64,000 nt of DNA, taken from NCBI GenBank assembly GCA_019044685.2, contig JAGTXX020000017.1, positions 124,001 to 188,000 on the forward strand, read 5' to 3'. Of the stretch, positions 34,543 through 45,113 are shown piece by piece. The position numbers were made by a program, and so were the translations under genes. The first letter of the stretch is position 1. Each line of letters opens with the position of its first letter. This stretch comes from Nannochloris sp. 'desiccata' (lineage: Eukaryota; Chlorophyta; Trebouxiophyceae; Chlorellales; Chlorellaceae). The notes beneath the pieces are model-generated. The model was not told where the DNA came from. It searched no databases and saw only the letters and a program-made list of their open reading frames with translations.

Positions 34543-36113
34543 TTAACCCTTGACCACAGCAGCCTTGCGAGTGCGCAGGCGGCCAGACCACGCGCTGGGA
34601 GCGCTCTTGACTGGGCTCGTTGCTGCACCCTGGGCGATCTTTTTAACTGCAGGCTTGCCTACTTTCTTGTTGGATGCAGGCTGGGAAGGACTGGTGTTTG
34701 TCTTCGTGGGTGCACGGGTATTTTTTCTAGAAGTAGCCTTGCGAGGTGCAGGGCTATGATTCTTGGCAGCAGTAGAGGTGGCGGGTGCAGGGCCAAGCAG
34801 GACGTTTTCTTCTTCACCGATTTCCATAGCAATAAAAGTATCTTCATCGGCAGGAGTGGTAGAAGAGATACTAAAACTGAAGCCTACATCCCTAGTACAG
34901 ACACGTTTAGCAGCAGAAGCGCCCGTAGGCTCTTCAGCAGTGCCTCGTTTCATTCCAGAAAGGCGCTTGGGAGCAGTCGTTGCCGAAGCGGCAGCAGCCA
35001 AGTTCTTACTATCAAGTACAGAAAAAGCACTGAAATCAAGGGATTTTATGACAGCAGGTGTAATATAAGTACTACTATTAGCAGGAGCAACAATATTGGT
35101 TGCATTCAATCCAGCAGTAAGACCACGATTGTTGTTTGAGTTTACTTGACGAAAACGGTCGACCATGGTGCGGCGCTTCACACGCTTCTTCAACCGAAGA
35201 GGGGTATCAGGCACCACAGCATTCTCTTTATCAAAGGAAATAACGGCAGGAGGGGTAGATACATCAGAAACAAGAGGCATCTTCTCAAATGTGGGGTAAA
35301 CATCTCTAAAAAACGCAGCAGCAGCGGCCTTTGCTTCTTCTTCCTTTTTCTTTTTCGCGGCAAAGCTAGCATAGATATTGCTGACGCTGCTGCGAGGGTT
35401 AAGATCTCTGCCAGGCAACTCTCCCAAGGTGGGATTGTTTCTGAAAGTAGACAAATTGTTGTGGACGTCAGTGGGAGCTCCAGCAACGTCATAGGTGCGA
35501 ACCTGCAAGGAAAGAAGAAGAAGAAAGACGACGGGTGTGAGAGAAAGTAGTTGGTAGGATGGTGGGAAGAACTCAGCGGCCACGGCGAGTTGGGATGATT
35601 GACGGAGCTTGAAAAATGTTTAAATTGAAGATACACGAGGAAAATGAAAAAGATGTTGCACTTGATGCAAGATTTCCTTACCTCAAAAACAGGATCAAAG
35701 CGAAGAGTTTTGGATTGTTTTTTAGCAGGAGCGTCGTCAATCTTGGTGTCAGCCTCTGCAAAATAATTATTAAAGGACGGTGAGATGGTTGAAAAGGTGG
35801 AAGCTTGCGAAAAAGAAGCTGAGATTTTAAATCTGCGATCGAGAATTTTGAATTTTCGTTGAAGGTTTGAATTACCTGTGTTTGCATTAGCTTGTTCCAC
35901 CTGCTCACTTTCTCTTACTCCGCCCAAGATCTCATACAAACTGTTGTCGATAACTAAGAGCTGAACAGGCTCGATCGGCTCAAACTCCAATTTTCCATCT
36001 CGCACATCAGCATACCACTTCAGGGAATACAAGGGCTGAGGACGCCTAAAGTATTCTGGCGGAGGAGTGAGACCCTTGAGTAATGTGTGGTGCTCAAGCT
36101 CAGGAAAGTTCAT
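34543..36113 (-). CDS. Unrecognised basic nuclear-type protein with KEN box
   Basis: Three exons: 35876-36113, 35682-35755 and 34543-35502; joins keep frame; 423 residues. The first exon encodes a folded-looking segment ('MNFPELEHHTLLKGLTPPP', 'LYSLKWYADVRDGKLEFEPI', 'LLVIDNSLYEILGG'). The rest is disordered and Lys/Ser/Ala/Thr-rich with a very basic C-terminus. 'SFDKENAVVPDTPLRLKKRVKRR' holds a KEN motif, a possible CDK site and a nuclear-localisation-like basic cluster. KEN boxes are recognised by the anaphase-promoting complex, so a cell-cycle-regulated chromosomal or mitotic protein (securin-, shugoshin- or Sororin-like in general character) is conceivable. I do not recognise a family, and the KEN motif alone is weak evidence. 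Confidence 0.6.
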
Positions 36114-36735
36114 TTTTAGTTTCTGAACAATTAAATTCAAAAGTAAAAAGATGTTTAAGGCTGTTGAATAGCTTCAAAGGCTACTCGCGCTTGCTAAAAC
36201 GAATAGTTCTTGCTTAGCAAAGTTTATAATTTTAAACTGATAATGGTTTGTCGCCTGTGTGTTAGTGGTTTTCAGGTGCGGAGATTTTCATGTGCCAAAA
36301 GAAAAAAATAAAACTTCCGAAGCAGTCGAAGGCTTGAAAGCAATGTAACTCTTTTATTATTAAATTTAAATAGCATAGGCAATTATCAAGATCGCTGCGA
36401 TGCATACGGATCTGCTTTAAATTTGTGATTACCCGTTGATCTGTAAATATTTCATCACTTGATCCTTCGCAGAAAGTTCAGATCTTTGAGCCTCGTGGAG
36501 CTGTTCTCACATCTATGGATGTACATACATCGACTGAACCAGCGCAAATGTGCGTTGCTATCCATAAACGCAACCAAAATCTCCCAAGGACCCCCTGCCA
36601 AGCCAAGCCAAGCCCTGCTCCTTTCGGGTTTTTTTCATTTGCAGCCCACCTCTTTCTATTTTATATCTGCCACCGTGGCACGCTTCGAATCCTACCACTC
36701 TTACACAAAATAAAATGGAAAGAAAGTTATGTAAA
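36114..36735. other. Intergenic region
   Basis: Upstream region of the KEN-box gene and 3' flank of the J-protein gene, both on the minus strand. A short run of CCAAG repeats occurs at about 36597-36614. No gene is supported. Confidence 0.4.
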
Positions 36736-39056
36736 TTAACTAGCGTTGCTGCAAAATGCTGCAAAATAGCCAAAATCATGTTCCGCCTCTTCAATCACCG
36801 CCGCCACTGCTCCTTCAGGCCCTTCCCAGCCAGCACGGGCCACCAAAGCCTCTTTACATGGCGCCACCAGCAACTCTGCTACTCCATGTACACCATTCAC
36901 TACATATGCGCTAGTTTCTAGAACCCCTACTGCCGTTATTTTGGCGCTTGCTGCAGCAAGGCACACATTTTGCCATCCCGCTGTGCTACCACCAGCACGC
37001 ACAGCATACCAAGGCAATACAGAATGGTACTTTCTTTCATTTCCAAACGTACCCAATAATGAACAACTATCTCCAATAGCGATGATAGGCACTCCAATCC
37101 AGTGTCTCTCCCACAAAGCATGAAGGATGCCTGTATTTTCCAAGCACCAATGAGCACCCGCAATGCATTCTTCCTTGTTTTGAGCTTCTCCTTCTGAAGA
37201 AGAGCTGCCTTTAGTAGGAACACATAGGTCTAAAATGATAACCTCTGCATTGTGTAAAGCAGCCCAGGCAGTATCTTCTAAGACAATGCAGCTAGAAGAC
37301 TCTCCATCTTTGCACTTGTCGCCACTGCCAGTAATTATTGTTGTAGCTGCAGTTGAAATTAGGCCTGGCCCCTGATGTTTTAGCACAGTAAGCATTGCTT
37401 TAGAAGCAGCGGATAATTCACTTTGGCTAGAACTCTTCTCACTCGTAGAATCAGAAAATTTAAAATTAATACACACTACTCCCCCCCAAAGTCCTCCTCT
37501 GCTGGCGCCACAAAAAGGTTCAGATTTTCTATAATCATTCATCATTTCCAGCGCTTCTAGCTTATGTTTAAGCCCTGGTGCTACTATGCCTGCAACTAAT
37601 GATGCAGGAACTACTTCATTTGATGATCCTAGCAAGTACACAGGGCCAGGTTTCAAATTTGTAGTGATTATCTTGTCTTTTAAAATCACCGCTGGGTAGC
37701 GAAGCTGGACATAAAGGTCGCCTAAAGGCGCATCCCAAGGCTCCTTGCCATCAAACAACCCTAGCTTAGGTAATACCGTATGCCAAATCCCACCCATGCC
37801 ATTATTTTCAAGCGCAGCACGCAGCGCAGGCACCAACACAACTCGTTTTCCTCCACTCAGCGTTTCTATTTCCGCAGCATAAATGATATCCTCAGCAGGC
37901 ACAGCAGCAGCGAAAATTTCTAGATCTTTCTCCCCTTTACGACGAAATACAGGGTGTGGTTTTGCCCTCAATGTAAATATTAAATCTCCTGGATGGGTAT
38001 CGACTGTCTCGTCACCTTCATCAGAAAAGGTTAATTTATCCCCTTCTCGAGAGCCCTTTCGGATCACCAAATGGAAAGTTTTGGTACTCAAATGCTCTTT
38101 TCCTGAATAATCTACACGCCTACGTTCCACAGCAACTGCACGGGTACATCCGAAATTTAATTTCGGTAGAGAAATTTCAACATCTCGGTTCAAAGAGCTG
38201 TGTTTCGCTAGTTTGGGGCCCATTCTTCTCATTTTTCTGAGCTCCGAAGCCCCGCTCGCCATCTTTGCTGCTTCCTCTGGGCTCAATGGAGGCAACCCTT
38301 TCCCCGGGTTTGCATCCATATAGTCTCTACATTTGTCGTACAGCGCACGCTGTTCTTCATCTACTAAGATATCAAAGGCAGCAGCGACTTCTCGAAAAGA
38401 CGCTTCAACTGCTGCTTGCTCTTCTGGAGTTTCTGACTTGTGTTTATCAGGATGGTAGAGAAGAGCCAGTCTTTTATACTTTTGACGTATTTCAGCTGCA
38501 GAGGCAGCTCTATCTACCCCTAAAATAACGTAATAGTCCTTTTTTGGATCAAATTTTTCATCATCAACAGAGCGAGCTTCTTCTCCTGCACGAAATTGTG
38601 CTTTAGAATCTTTTGATTCTTTCGCGCGTTCTTCAGGTGTTTTATAGCTTGCTCCCTCTCGCTTCGCACGTTCCGCTTCACGGTCGTCTTCTAATTTCTT
38701 CTGTTGCTCGGCTTTGAGCTTCATATCGGCCATCAGAGCAGCAAAGGCAGTGGGGTCGGTGACTTTGAGAGGGCCACCTGCCGAAGCTCTGCTAGATTGC
38801 AGTCTTTGACGATTGATTTCTTCATTACGTAAAGCTATTTCATTGTGACTGTCCCTGTAAAAAAATAAATTTTGCTTCGGAGCGGTGGAGGGTTAGTTTG
38901 AAATAAGATGGCGGCATTGAGCGTTCATAATTGACTTCATTTTTTTTTCTAATATTAAAGCTCTTCCCCGCGATCTCTGCTCCTCTATATGAAATGAATA
39001 TTATCGCATTAGGAGTTGATAAGCTTTAGCTTCACTCACCTAATTTGGAGTTCCAT
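36736..39056 (-). CDS. DnaJ (Hsp40) protein with DnaJ C-terminal domain and an extra C-terminal domain
   Basis: A 17-nt first coding exon (39040-39056, 'MELQI' plus part of Arg) joins exon 2 (36736-38854) over a 185-bp intron; 711 residues. A charged N-terminal helix precedes a J domain near residues 108-180 ('DYYVILGVDRAAS', 'YHPDKHKSETPEE' with intact HPD, 'FDILVDEEQRALYD'). A DnaJ C-terminal substrate-binding region follows ('DVEISLPKLNFGCTRAV', 'GDLIFTLRAKPHPVFRRKG', 'LSGGKRVVLV'); the Cys-rich zinc domain is absent, so it is type B-like. The final ~270 residues are not normal for J-proteins: a mixed alpha/beta unit with 'VIILDLCVPTKG' and 'WIGVPIIAIGDSCSLLGTFG', resembling the nucleophile-elbow region of class I amidotransferase/peptidase-E folds. 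Role of that part is unknown. Confidence 0.85.
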
Positions 39057-40449
39057 TGTGAATTACAGATTCACAAAATGAGCTTTTAATCTCAAAGAAA
39101 TTTCTTGAAAAGAGCTATAGTCTACAAGAAATGATCTATTTTACAGCGGTTGCGTTAATGTTAAAACTTTCAAGGTGACTGATGCAGAGAATTCCTCCTA
39201 GGACTGTCTTGGCAAGTCAAAACTTGACTTTGCTCGCCTTTCAAATTCGATGCAAAGCAGTAGCAGCGACAACCTTCCAGTGCACCTCCATTAGAGGAAA
39301 GCAGTGTCCAAGCACACCCATGAATACAGATAATGTATGTTGCTGCATATCCTTCTCGATCTCTTCAAAGAAATTTACCTTCCCCAAGGCCACGAGCTCA
39401 TCTCACAGATATGAGACCAGCACCCACATACCTCGACCGCCTTCTCACCAAGTGTGTTCTTACTTCGGAAGCAAATTCCTCCAGCAGGTGGAGCGGTGTA
39501 ACACCTCCATCATCTTCTTTGTGTAAATCTGTTCTATAGTAAAGCAGAACATATATATTTCATAGCCCCAGCGTAAAAACGAGCCCGCCAGATTATCTAT
39601 ATCACATCTCTCCAAACCAAGTGGTTTGGATCTTTTAATTTAACCCAACGCCACAGACGGTGTCAACTCCAGCTCCTTGATCAGAAAGAAAAAATATCAA
39701 AATAAGGTTTCTGCTGGGAGGATTTAGAGAGCTTCTAATGATCCTTTTTTCATCTTGCAACTGACGGCGGTTAAATAATTACATTTTTTTTTACTTTTTC
39801 AAGGTTGGACAGAAGCCACATAATCGAGTATGAGCTCATTGCAAAACACAATGCATACCTCTGATTTGGAGTTCTATTTATGACAAGGTAACATGCCTCT
39901 ATGCTCTCCGAGATTCATAGAGGAAATATATATGAGAAAAGGAAGGGAAAAGAAGAAAGAAAGAAAAAGTTATATGTATTTTTAAAGAACGCTTGATTGA
40001 TTTCTGGGGTAAAGATCTAAATTGCAGAAACTTGTTTCTCCAAGAATTAATGAATATAAAAGAAAGAAAAAAGAAAAAAGTAAAAGGGACATGACGGGAG
40101 AAGAAAAATAAGAAAATTCAAATTTCATCCTCGCGTAGTCTTCATCTCCCTTTCATCAAACTGAAGAAATATCAAAGAATCATACACCACCCTCTCGCTC
40201 CCAATGTGGGAACGCAAGAAAACAAGGGAGGTACGCTTAAAGGAAAATTGTAAGATATAAAACAGAGAAACCAATTTTTTAAGTTGCGGATCGATGACAA
40301 ACTAAACTAAAAAAAGAAAACAACAAAAAAGGAAATCAAATAATATCTATGATCATTTCATGTTTTGTATATCTGTACACCAATAGAGTGCACACATTAC
40401 CATGCATTTCTTCAATCAATTATTAGTACACTCGGTTATTTAATACTTT
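39057..40449. other. Intergenic region
   Basis: Upstream region of the J-protein and 3' flank of the lipase, both minus. From about 39930 to 40350 the + strand is purine-rich, with many GAAA and AAAG runs. Open frames at 39182-39539 have no domain. No gene is supported. Confidence 0.4.
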
Positions 40450-43104
40450 TTATGAAGAGAAGGAAGGAGAGCGGTGGATGGCTAAAGGGGATTGCATTTT
40501 CCCTCCGCCGGCCCCACTACTACGAACAGAAGGAGGTGCTTCAGGAACAACAGTAGCAGCAGCAGCGCGGTCCTTGGCACCAAGAGAAGGAGGTGTAAAA
40601 GTAACTCCACTCCTTTTTGCCCTCTCAACGACATTCTTGTAAGCGACGCCGCGAGCTCTCAGTACACCCCCGATAGCCTTGGTATAATTATCAGGATTGT
40701 GGTATCTAGAGATAGAGCCCTGGTCTCCATATGCACCAGGGTCTGCCAAGATATCTAATGGGTGAGGAAAATTCATTAATTGCCAAAGAGCTTCATCAGA
40801 GGAACTCGCTACATGGCGGGGCTCGACCGCTGTGGAGGCAGTGGCGGTGGTTTCCAAGGTTCCATTTGTTGATGCACTCGTCGCTGCAATTCCAGTTGTG
40901 TGTATCTTGCGAATAGTTGGAGGTACATCCATCGCAGAGGAAGCAGTAGCAGGCAAATTTGTAATCGCATCTGACACCATCTCAGTTTCTCTCTGCATTT
41001 GAGCATGCATCGTCTCCACCACTGTGGGCTCTCGAAGCACAAACATACCTGGTTTTTGAGGCAACATAGAGTGATATCCCTCCCCAGCAGAGACAAATGA
41101 TGACTGCACATCAGGTTGGAGCACAATCATCTTGCCTACAAAGTTAAACATCACTCTACGCCCATTGCCGTTAAGGCATTTATGCTCTCTGAACGACTCG
41201 CCCACCCTCTTTAATAAATCAGCGACCAGAGAGTAGTCACAAGCAAACGCACGTGGTACGATGTCTTTATGCATAACGACATTGCGTACTGCAGTACTAG
41301 GTAAACCCAACTTCTTTAGTAAACCCTCATGTGACCCACCAGCTCCACCAGTAGACGGAGAATTAGAAGAGCTTGGAATAGAACAGTCACCATCAAGGCC
41401 GCACGCACCCGCCGCTCCCTCACAAAAGATCGCAGGAGCTCCAAATGTATACACTGGTGCCAAATTCTCAGCACTCACGACCCCTCTTTTTAAATACATC
41501 ATCATTAACAACGTAGCTAAGCTTCCTCCAAGAGAATGGCCAGTAAACGCAATACGAGCGCTAGGCGACGACGCTACATGGTCTTGTACCAACGGCAAGA
41601 ATCTGTCGTACAAGATCATAGCTGTTTCGTACACACCACGATGGACTTTAACACCGAGTGAAGAATCTTCAAAGGCAACGGGGTCAAAGGTTAAATTGAC
41701 CTTCCAATGGTCCATGTTGTCCGAACCTTGGATTACAAAGTAGCGCATGTGCTTCTCCTCATCGTCAGCCACATACCACTCTGTGGGAGAAACGCACTGC
41801 TGGGTAACTGAAGGAGAACCGGTAGTAGGTGAGATTTTACCAGACATGACAGCAGCAGACACGGTAGCTAAAGTGGCATACGTGCCAGCTTGACCTGCTG
41901 CAGCTGCATTTTGGAGTTGGGAGGCGACAGAGGCCAGTGGAGAGGTGGCGGATGAAGCAAAGGTGGAGATATTGTTGGCTATAGGTGCAGCGATGGGGGC
42001 TGCTGCAGAGTAGACAGAGCCAGCAGCAGCAGCGGCTGCGGCGGCAGCAGCAGAAAGGCTATTAGCAACAATCTCCGTCGGGGAAGGAGAAGGAGAAGTT
42101 GCTGGATGTGCTGCTCCTTCAACATCTGTGGGTACAGCTGGGGCAGTTGATTTGTGGTGCATGGCGAGTGGTTCAATTCTGGAAATGGCCTTCATTGCAG
42201 GGGATTTTGCAGCTGCTTCGCTTGTACTTTCACTGCCAATGCTTACTACACTTTCCTGAGTGGTACTACTAATAATGCGAGACACATCAGCTGCAGTTGC
42301 GTCTCCATCGACCATTGCTTGTAACGGAGACATGAGCGGTAACCTTCGAGTTGCTTCACAAGACAACGAAGAAGTGACTAAACGCAAGCCATGACGGCGA
42401 TTTAAGCTTTCTGGGGATACTAATTTGCTCATGAAATAGGTTAGAGAGCTCATGTTGCTGAGCATACGGATGTAGCGAAGTTCCATAATTCCGACGGGCC
42501 GAAGAAATGGCTCGATGGCTGGGGGAGGGGGCGCCGTCTTCTTGCCGCTGTTCTTAGCATCTAATTTTGAAATCTGTAATGTAAAAAATAGAATATCTGG
42601 GTTAGCAAAGATTCTGGCAGGGTATAGAAGGCACATTCTGGCTTTGACTCAATGCTAGTCCAGACCCCACTATTTAGACAACTTGAAAATGAGGCAGAGC
42701 TATTGCAGGAAAACTATACTAGGGTAGTATTACTACCATCTATGCTCCAAACTGCCTTGAATAAGCACAAGAACAAACATTTCTAGAAACTGTCTTCTGT
42801 CACCTACCTGATCGCCTCTCACAGCGGCCTGTGCGAGCAATTCCTCTGTGGAAATCTTTTGCTGTTCTTGTCTCTCCCATACCCGCATAGCTGAGAGCAA
42901 GACACCTGCCAAGCCACGTGACTGGCCAGGCTGGTGCGACCTAGAATCTTTATTTTTTCCGCGTAGTTGTGTAGCGATGTCCGCAGGAACTAGCACAGCG
43001 CTCACGCGCTGTTTCATGCCTCCAAGACGTAAAGGCAGCTTTCTGCGCGACAGGCGGCCCGTGAGAGGGAACGGCCTGCCACTTGACAATCCAATCTGTT
43101 GCAT
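40450..43104 (-). CDS. Class 3 (alpha/beta-hydrolase) lipase, plastid-lipase-like
   Basis: Two exons, 42808-43104 and 40450-42573, joined in phase 0 over a 234-bp intron; 806 residues. The N-terminus is basic ('GRPFPLTGRLSRRKLPLRLGG'), consistent with plastid targeting. A long Ala/Ser/Pro-rich linker separates an N-terminal conserved piece ('LRYIRMLSNMSSLTYFM') from the lipase core: 'RYFVIQGSDNMDHWKVNLTFDPV', 'VHRGVYETA', the nucleophile elbow 'FTGHSLGGSLATLL' and 'PVYTFGAPAIF'. The catalytic Asp falls in 'VVMHKDIVPRAF' and the His near 'GEGYHSMLP'. The order matches plant PLASTID LIPASE proteins, which release fatty acids from chloroplast glycerolipids. Substrate and location are inferred. 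Confidence 0.85.
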
Positions 43105-43348
43105 GGCAGGAATGGGATTAAATGCTCTCTGTAAAGTTTTCGGTGAAGGTGCTCATCGTCTCATATGAATGGATCCGTGTTCAATATAAATTTAGAAATG
43201 CATATTGAGAGCTTGTCTATGCCCTTGTAGGTTCTCCGAAACTGTCTTGCGCGCAATTTTGCCCAACTTCAAGTTCCTGGCCCGGCGACTTCCAAGCAGC
43301 ATTGCTTGGCTTGAAGCAAACTTCGGTCACCTTCGCCTTGCACTGAAC

Positions 43349-43519
43349 TCAATTTCTCAGTTGCTCAACATCGCTCCCACTTCCACCACCTCCCACCTTG
43401 CTATCACAGCTGTTCTGTCGATGCTCTGGTGGCGGTACCAAAACCGAGGCGGGAGGCGGCAATTTCAAATAAACAAAGTCTTCTTTTAGTATACCAACAC
43501 CTACGATTAAGCCAAATGA
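43349..43519 (-). pseudogene. Stray 3' fragment of the DOMON/cytochrome b561 gene
   Basis: On the minus strand 56 open codons match the C-terminus of the b561 gene at 45114-47138. 'SFGLIVGVGILKEDFVYLKLPPPA' parallels 'VFGLILGAGILKESIDYLRLPPPA', and both end with 'SKVGGGGSGSDVEQ.R' and a stop. About 30 residues of the intact tail are deleted between the two blocks. Nothing upstream of the last membrane helix remains; the glycosyltransferase-like gene begins 33 bp away. This is a truncated duplicate. Its reading frame is still open, so the duplication may be fairly recent or constrained. Confidence 0.8.
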
Positions 43520-43552
43520 AAATCAATATAGAATGCTGGGTATTTTTTTCAG

Positions 43553-44626
43553 TCAAAGTTTCTTACATTTCTGGTTATGCTTTGGTATATAAGGTGTCTT
43601 TATAGGATGATAAAATTTTGCATCAAAACATGCTTTCTTTTGCACTACGTCTTCTACAGGCTCTGAGAGTTCTGCTGCTCTAGGACCTTGCCAGATATTC
43701 GTGCCCACCATAGCATCGGGCATCGACGCGCATTCTAGCCCCTTTTGTGTGAACAGCGTAGGGTAATACACTTCGAGGTAGCCACCAGAGGCCTGCGAAT
43801 CAACTGCCATCTGCCGCAGCGCTGTCCTTGAGAGCCTCCGGAAGGGCATGAAACACGAAGCGCGCCTCCGCCGTGGCACTGACCAGGCAAGCCATCCACC
43901 TATTTCCCCCCAATGCGCCCAATTCTTATTGGACCATGACCAAATCTGAAGATCGAAGCATAATAAATCTGCAAAGGAAGACAAGGACGGTGCCAAGCAA
44001 TCAAGGTAATGCCCATTGCATCTCACATCCTCTTCAAAAAACCAAAAATAACTTGCCTTGGCAAATTTATGTTGAGGTTCAATGACAGTTTTGAAAAATT
44101 TCAAGATGGTGGGTGTTTGCCAATATTCATTAGTAGGGTCAAATCCCTCCAGATCTGGCGATGAGTCCGATGCGTTCAATAAGAAAATCTGATGGGATAG
44201 GTTTCCTACTGAGACATTAAAGAGACGGGTACTAGAGAATCTTTTGTGTTTGATAGTCCATGCCTCATGTGTGTCGTCAAAGAGTAAGAAGACGTTGTCA
44301 GCCCCAAGGTCGGCAATCATTGCCTTGTAAATTTGGAGTGTAGAGCGAGGGGAACTGGACGCTTGCAGCACGTATATTGTGTTTCGCGTAGAAGGTTGAG
44401 GCTTCCTTTCATGAATGATATCCATATCCCTTCTAATGCACCAACGTTGGCGCGCTCGAAAGAGTCCATAGGCATAAGATTGAAGAAACCCCGGTGATGG
44501 ATTGCCGTTTGGTGCCGCCACACCACAGGACAAAAGAGGTGACAGAAGCCAAGGAGCACTTGCGAGGCAAGTCAATATGATAAATAAACGCCTAGAACTG
44601 TGGTTTCTTGTGTATAAGGGGGGCAT
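43553..44626 (-). CDS. Putative type II membrane glycosyltransferase-like protein
   Basis: Single exon, 357 residues from the ATG at 44626. A short basic N-terminus is followed by a hydrophobic anchor ('LFIILTCLASAPWLLSPLL'), the layout of Golgi type II enzymes. The lumenal part has 'NTIYVLQASSSPRSTLQIY', 'VFLLFDDTHEAW', 'YFWFFEEDVRCNGHYLDCL' and 'LEVYYPTLFTQKGLECASMP'. The acidic 'EEDV' after a hydrophobic strand looks like the DxD-type metal site of GT-A glycosyltransferases, and the later 'E.YYPTL' segment like an acceptor-side motif. Algae carry families of such unassigned enzymes. No specific activity can be named. It sits between the intact b561 gene and that gene's 3' fragment, all on the same strand. 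Confidence 0.5.
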   Translation of the reverse strand: MPPLYTRNHSSRRLFIILTCLASAPWLLSPLLSCGVAAPNGNPSPGFLQSYAYGLFRARQRWCIRRDMDIIHERKPQPSTRNTIYVLQASSSPRSTLQIYKAMIADLGADNVFLLFDDTHEAWTIKHKRFSSTRLFNVSVGNLSHQIFLLNASDSSPDLEGFDPTNEYWQTPTILKFFKTVIEPQHKFAKASYFWFFEEDVRCNGHYLDCLAPSLSSFADLLCFDLQIWSWSNKNWAHWGEIGGWLAWSVPRRRRASCFMPFRRLSRTALRQMAVDSQASGGYLEVYYPTLFTQKGLECASMPDAMVGTNIWQGPRAAELSEPVEDVVQKKACFDAKFYHPIKTPYIPKHNQKCKKL

Positions 44627-45113
44627 ATATCTGCTCACCAGTAACTAATTAGGTGTAATCCCCAATGGCAGCTGCAGTCAACATAATGCGTTTATTACAC
44701 TCACGTGGAGAAGACAAAATCTAGCGTCTATGCCAGTATTCATAACTTTAAACTTGGCAACCTGCCAGGCTGACAGTTACACGTGCTTATCATAAGTATC
44801 ATAGACCGCAATCTGAGCACAAGGTGGAAAATTTTGCTGTGAATACGGTAGTTCCATGTCCCTCCCAAGCCAAGCAAAACTTATCATACAGTACTATTGG
44901 CGCCGGACACGATATAGAGGGGACGCCCGACAGCGCCCGACAGGCCTTCCTCTTTGGTTGTCCGGCGCCAGGGTGCGGTGGAAATTGCCAACTTATTTGG
45001 CTTTCAAGGGCTATATGACCTTGCGTTACAAGAAAATATTGCTGTAAATTTTCATGGGCTTCAAAGAAAGGCATCAAATTCCTCTATTAAAAATGCAAAC
45101 TTTCAACACAAAT
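44627..45113. other. Intergenic region with a short inverted repeat
   Basis: Upstream of the glycosyltransferase-like gene and downstream of the b561 gene. Contains the GC-rich inverted repeat at 44898-44970. Open frames here have no domain. Confidence 0.4.
44898..44970. repeat. GC-rich inverted repeat, 12-bp arms
   Basis: TGGCGCCGGACA (44898-44909) and its exact complement TGTCCGGCGCCA (44959-44970) enclose 49 bp that also hold two copies of GCCCGACAG. It lies about 145 bp past the b561 stop codon. It may be an RNA hairpin in the 3' UTR or a tiny mobile-element relic; no flanking target duplication is visible. Confidence 0.6.

Noticed and set aside
35190..36140. Continuous minus-strand frame of 316 codons
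   Set aside because: It reads through two introns of the KEN-box gene; the spliced reading with GT-AG sites gives coherent protein and a different downstream frame.
44898..44970. Miniature inverted-repeat transposon
   Set aside because: 12-bp arms enclose only 49 bp and no target-site duplication flanks them; kept only as an inverted repeat.
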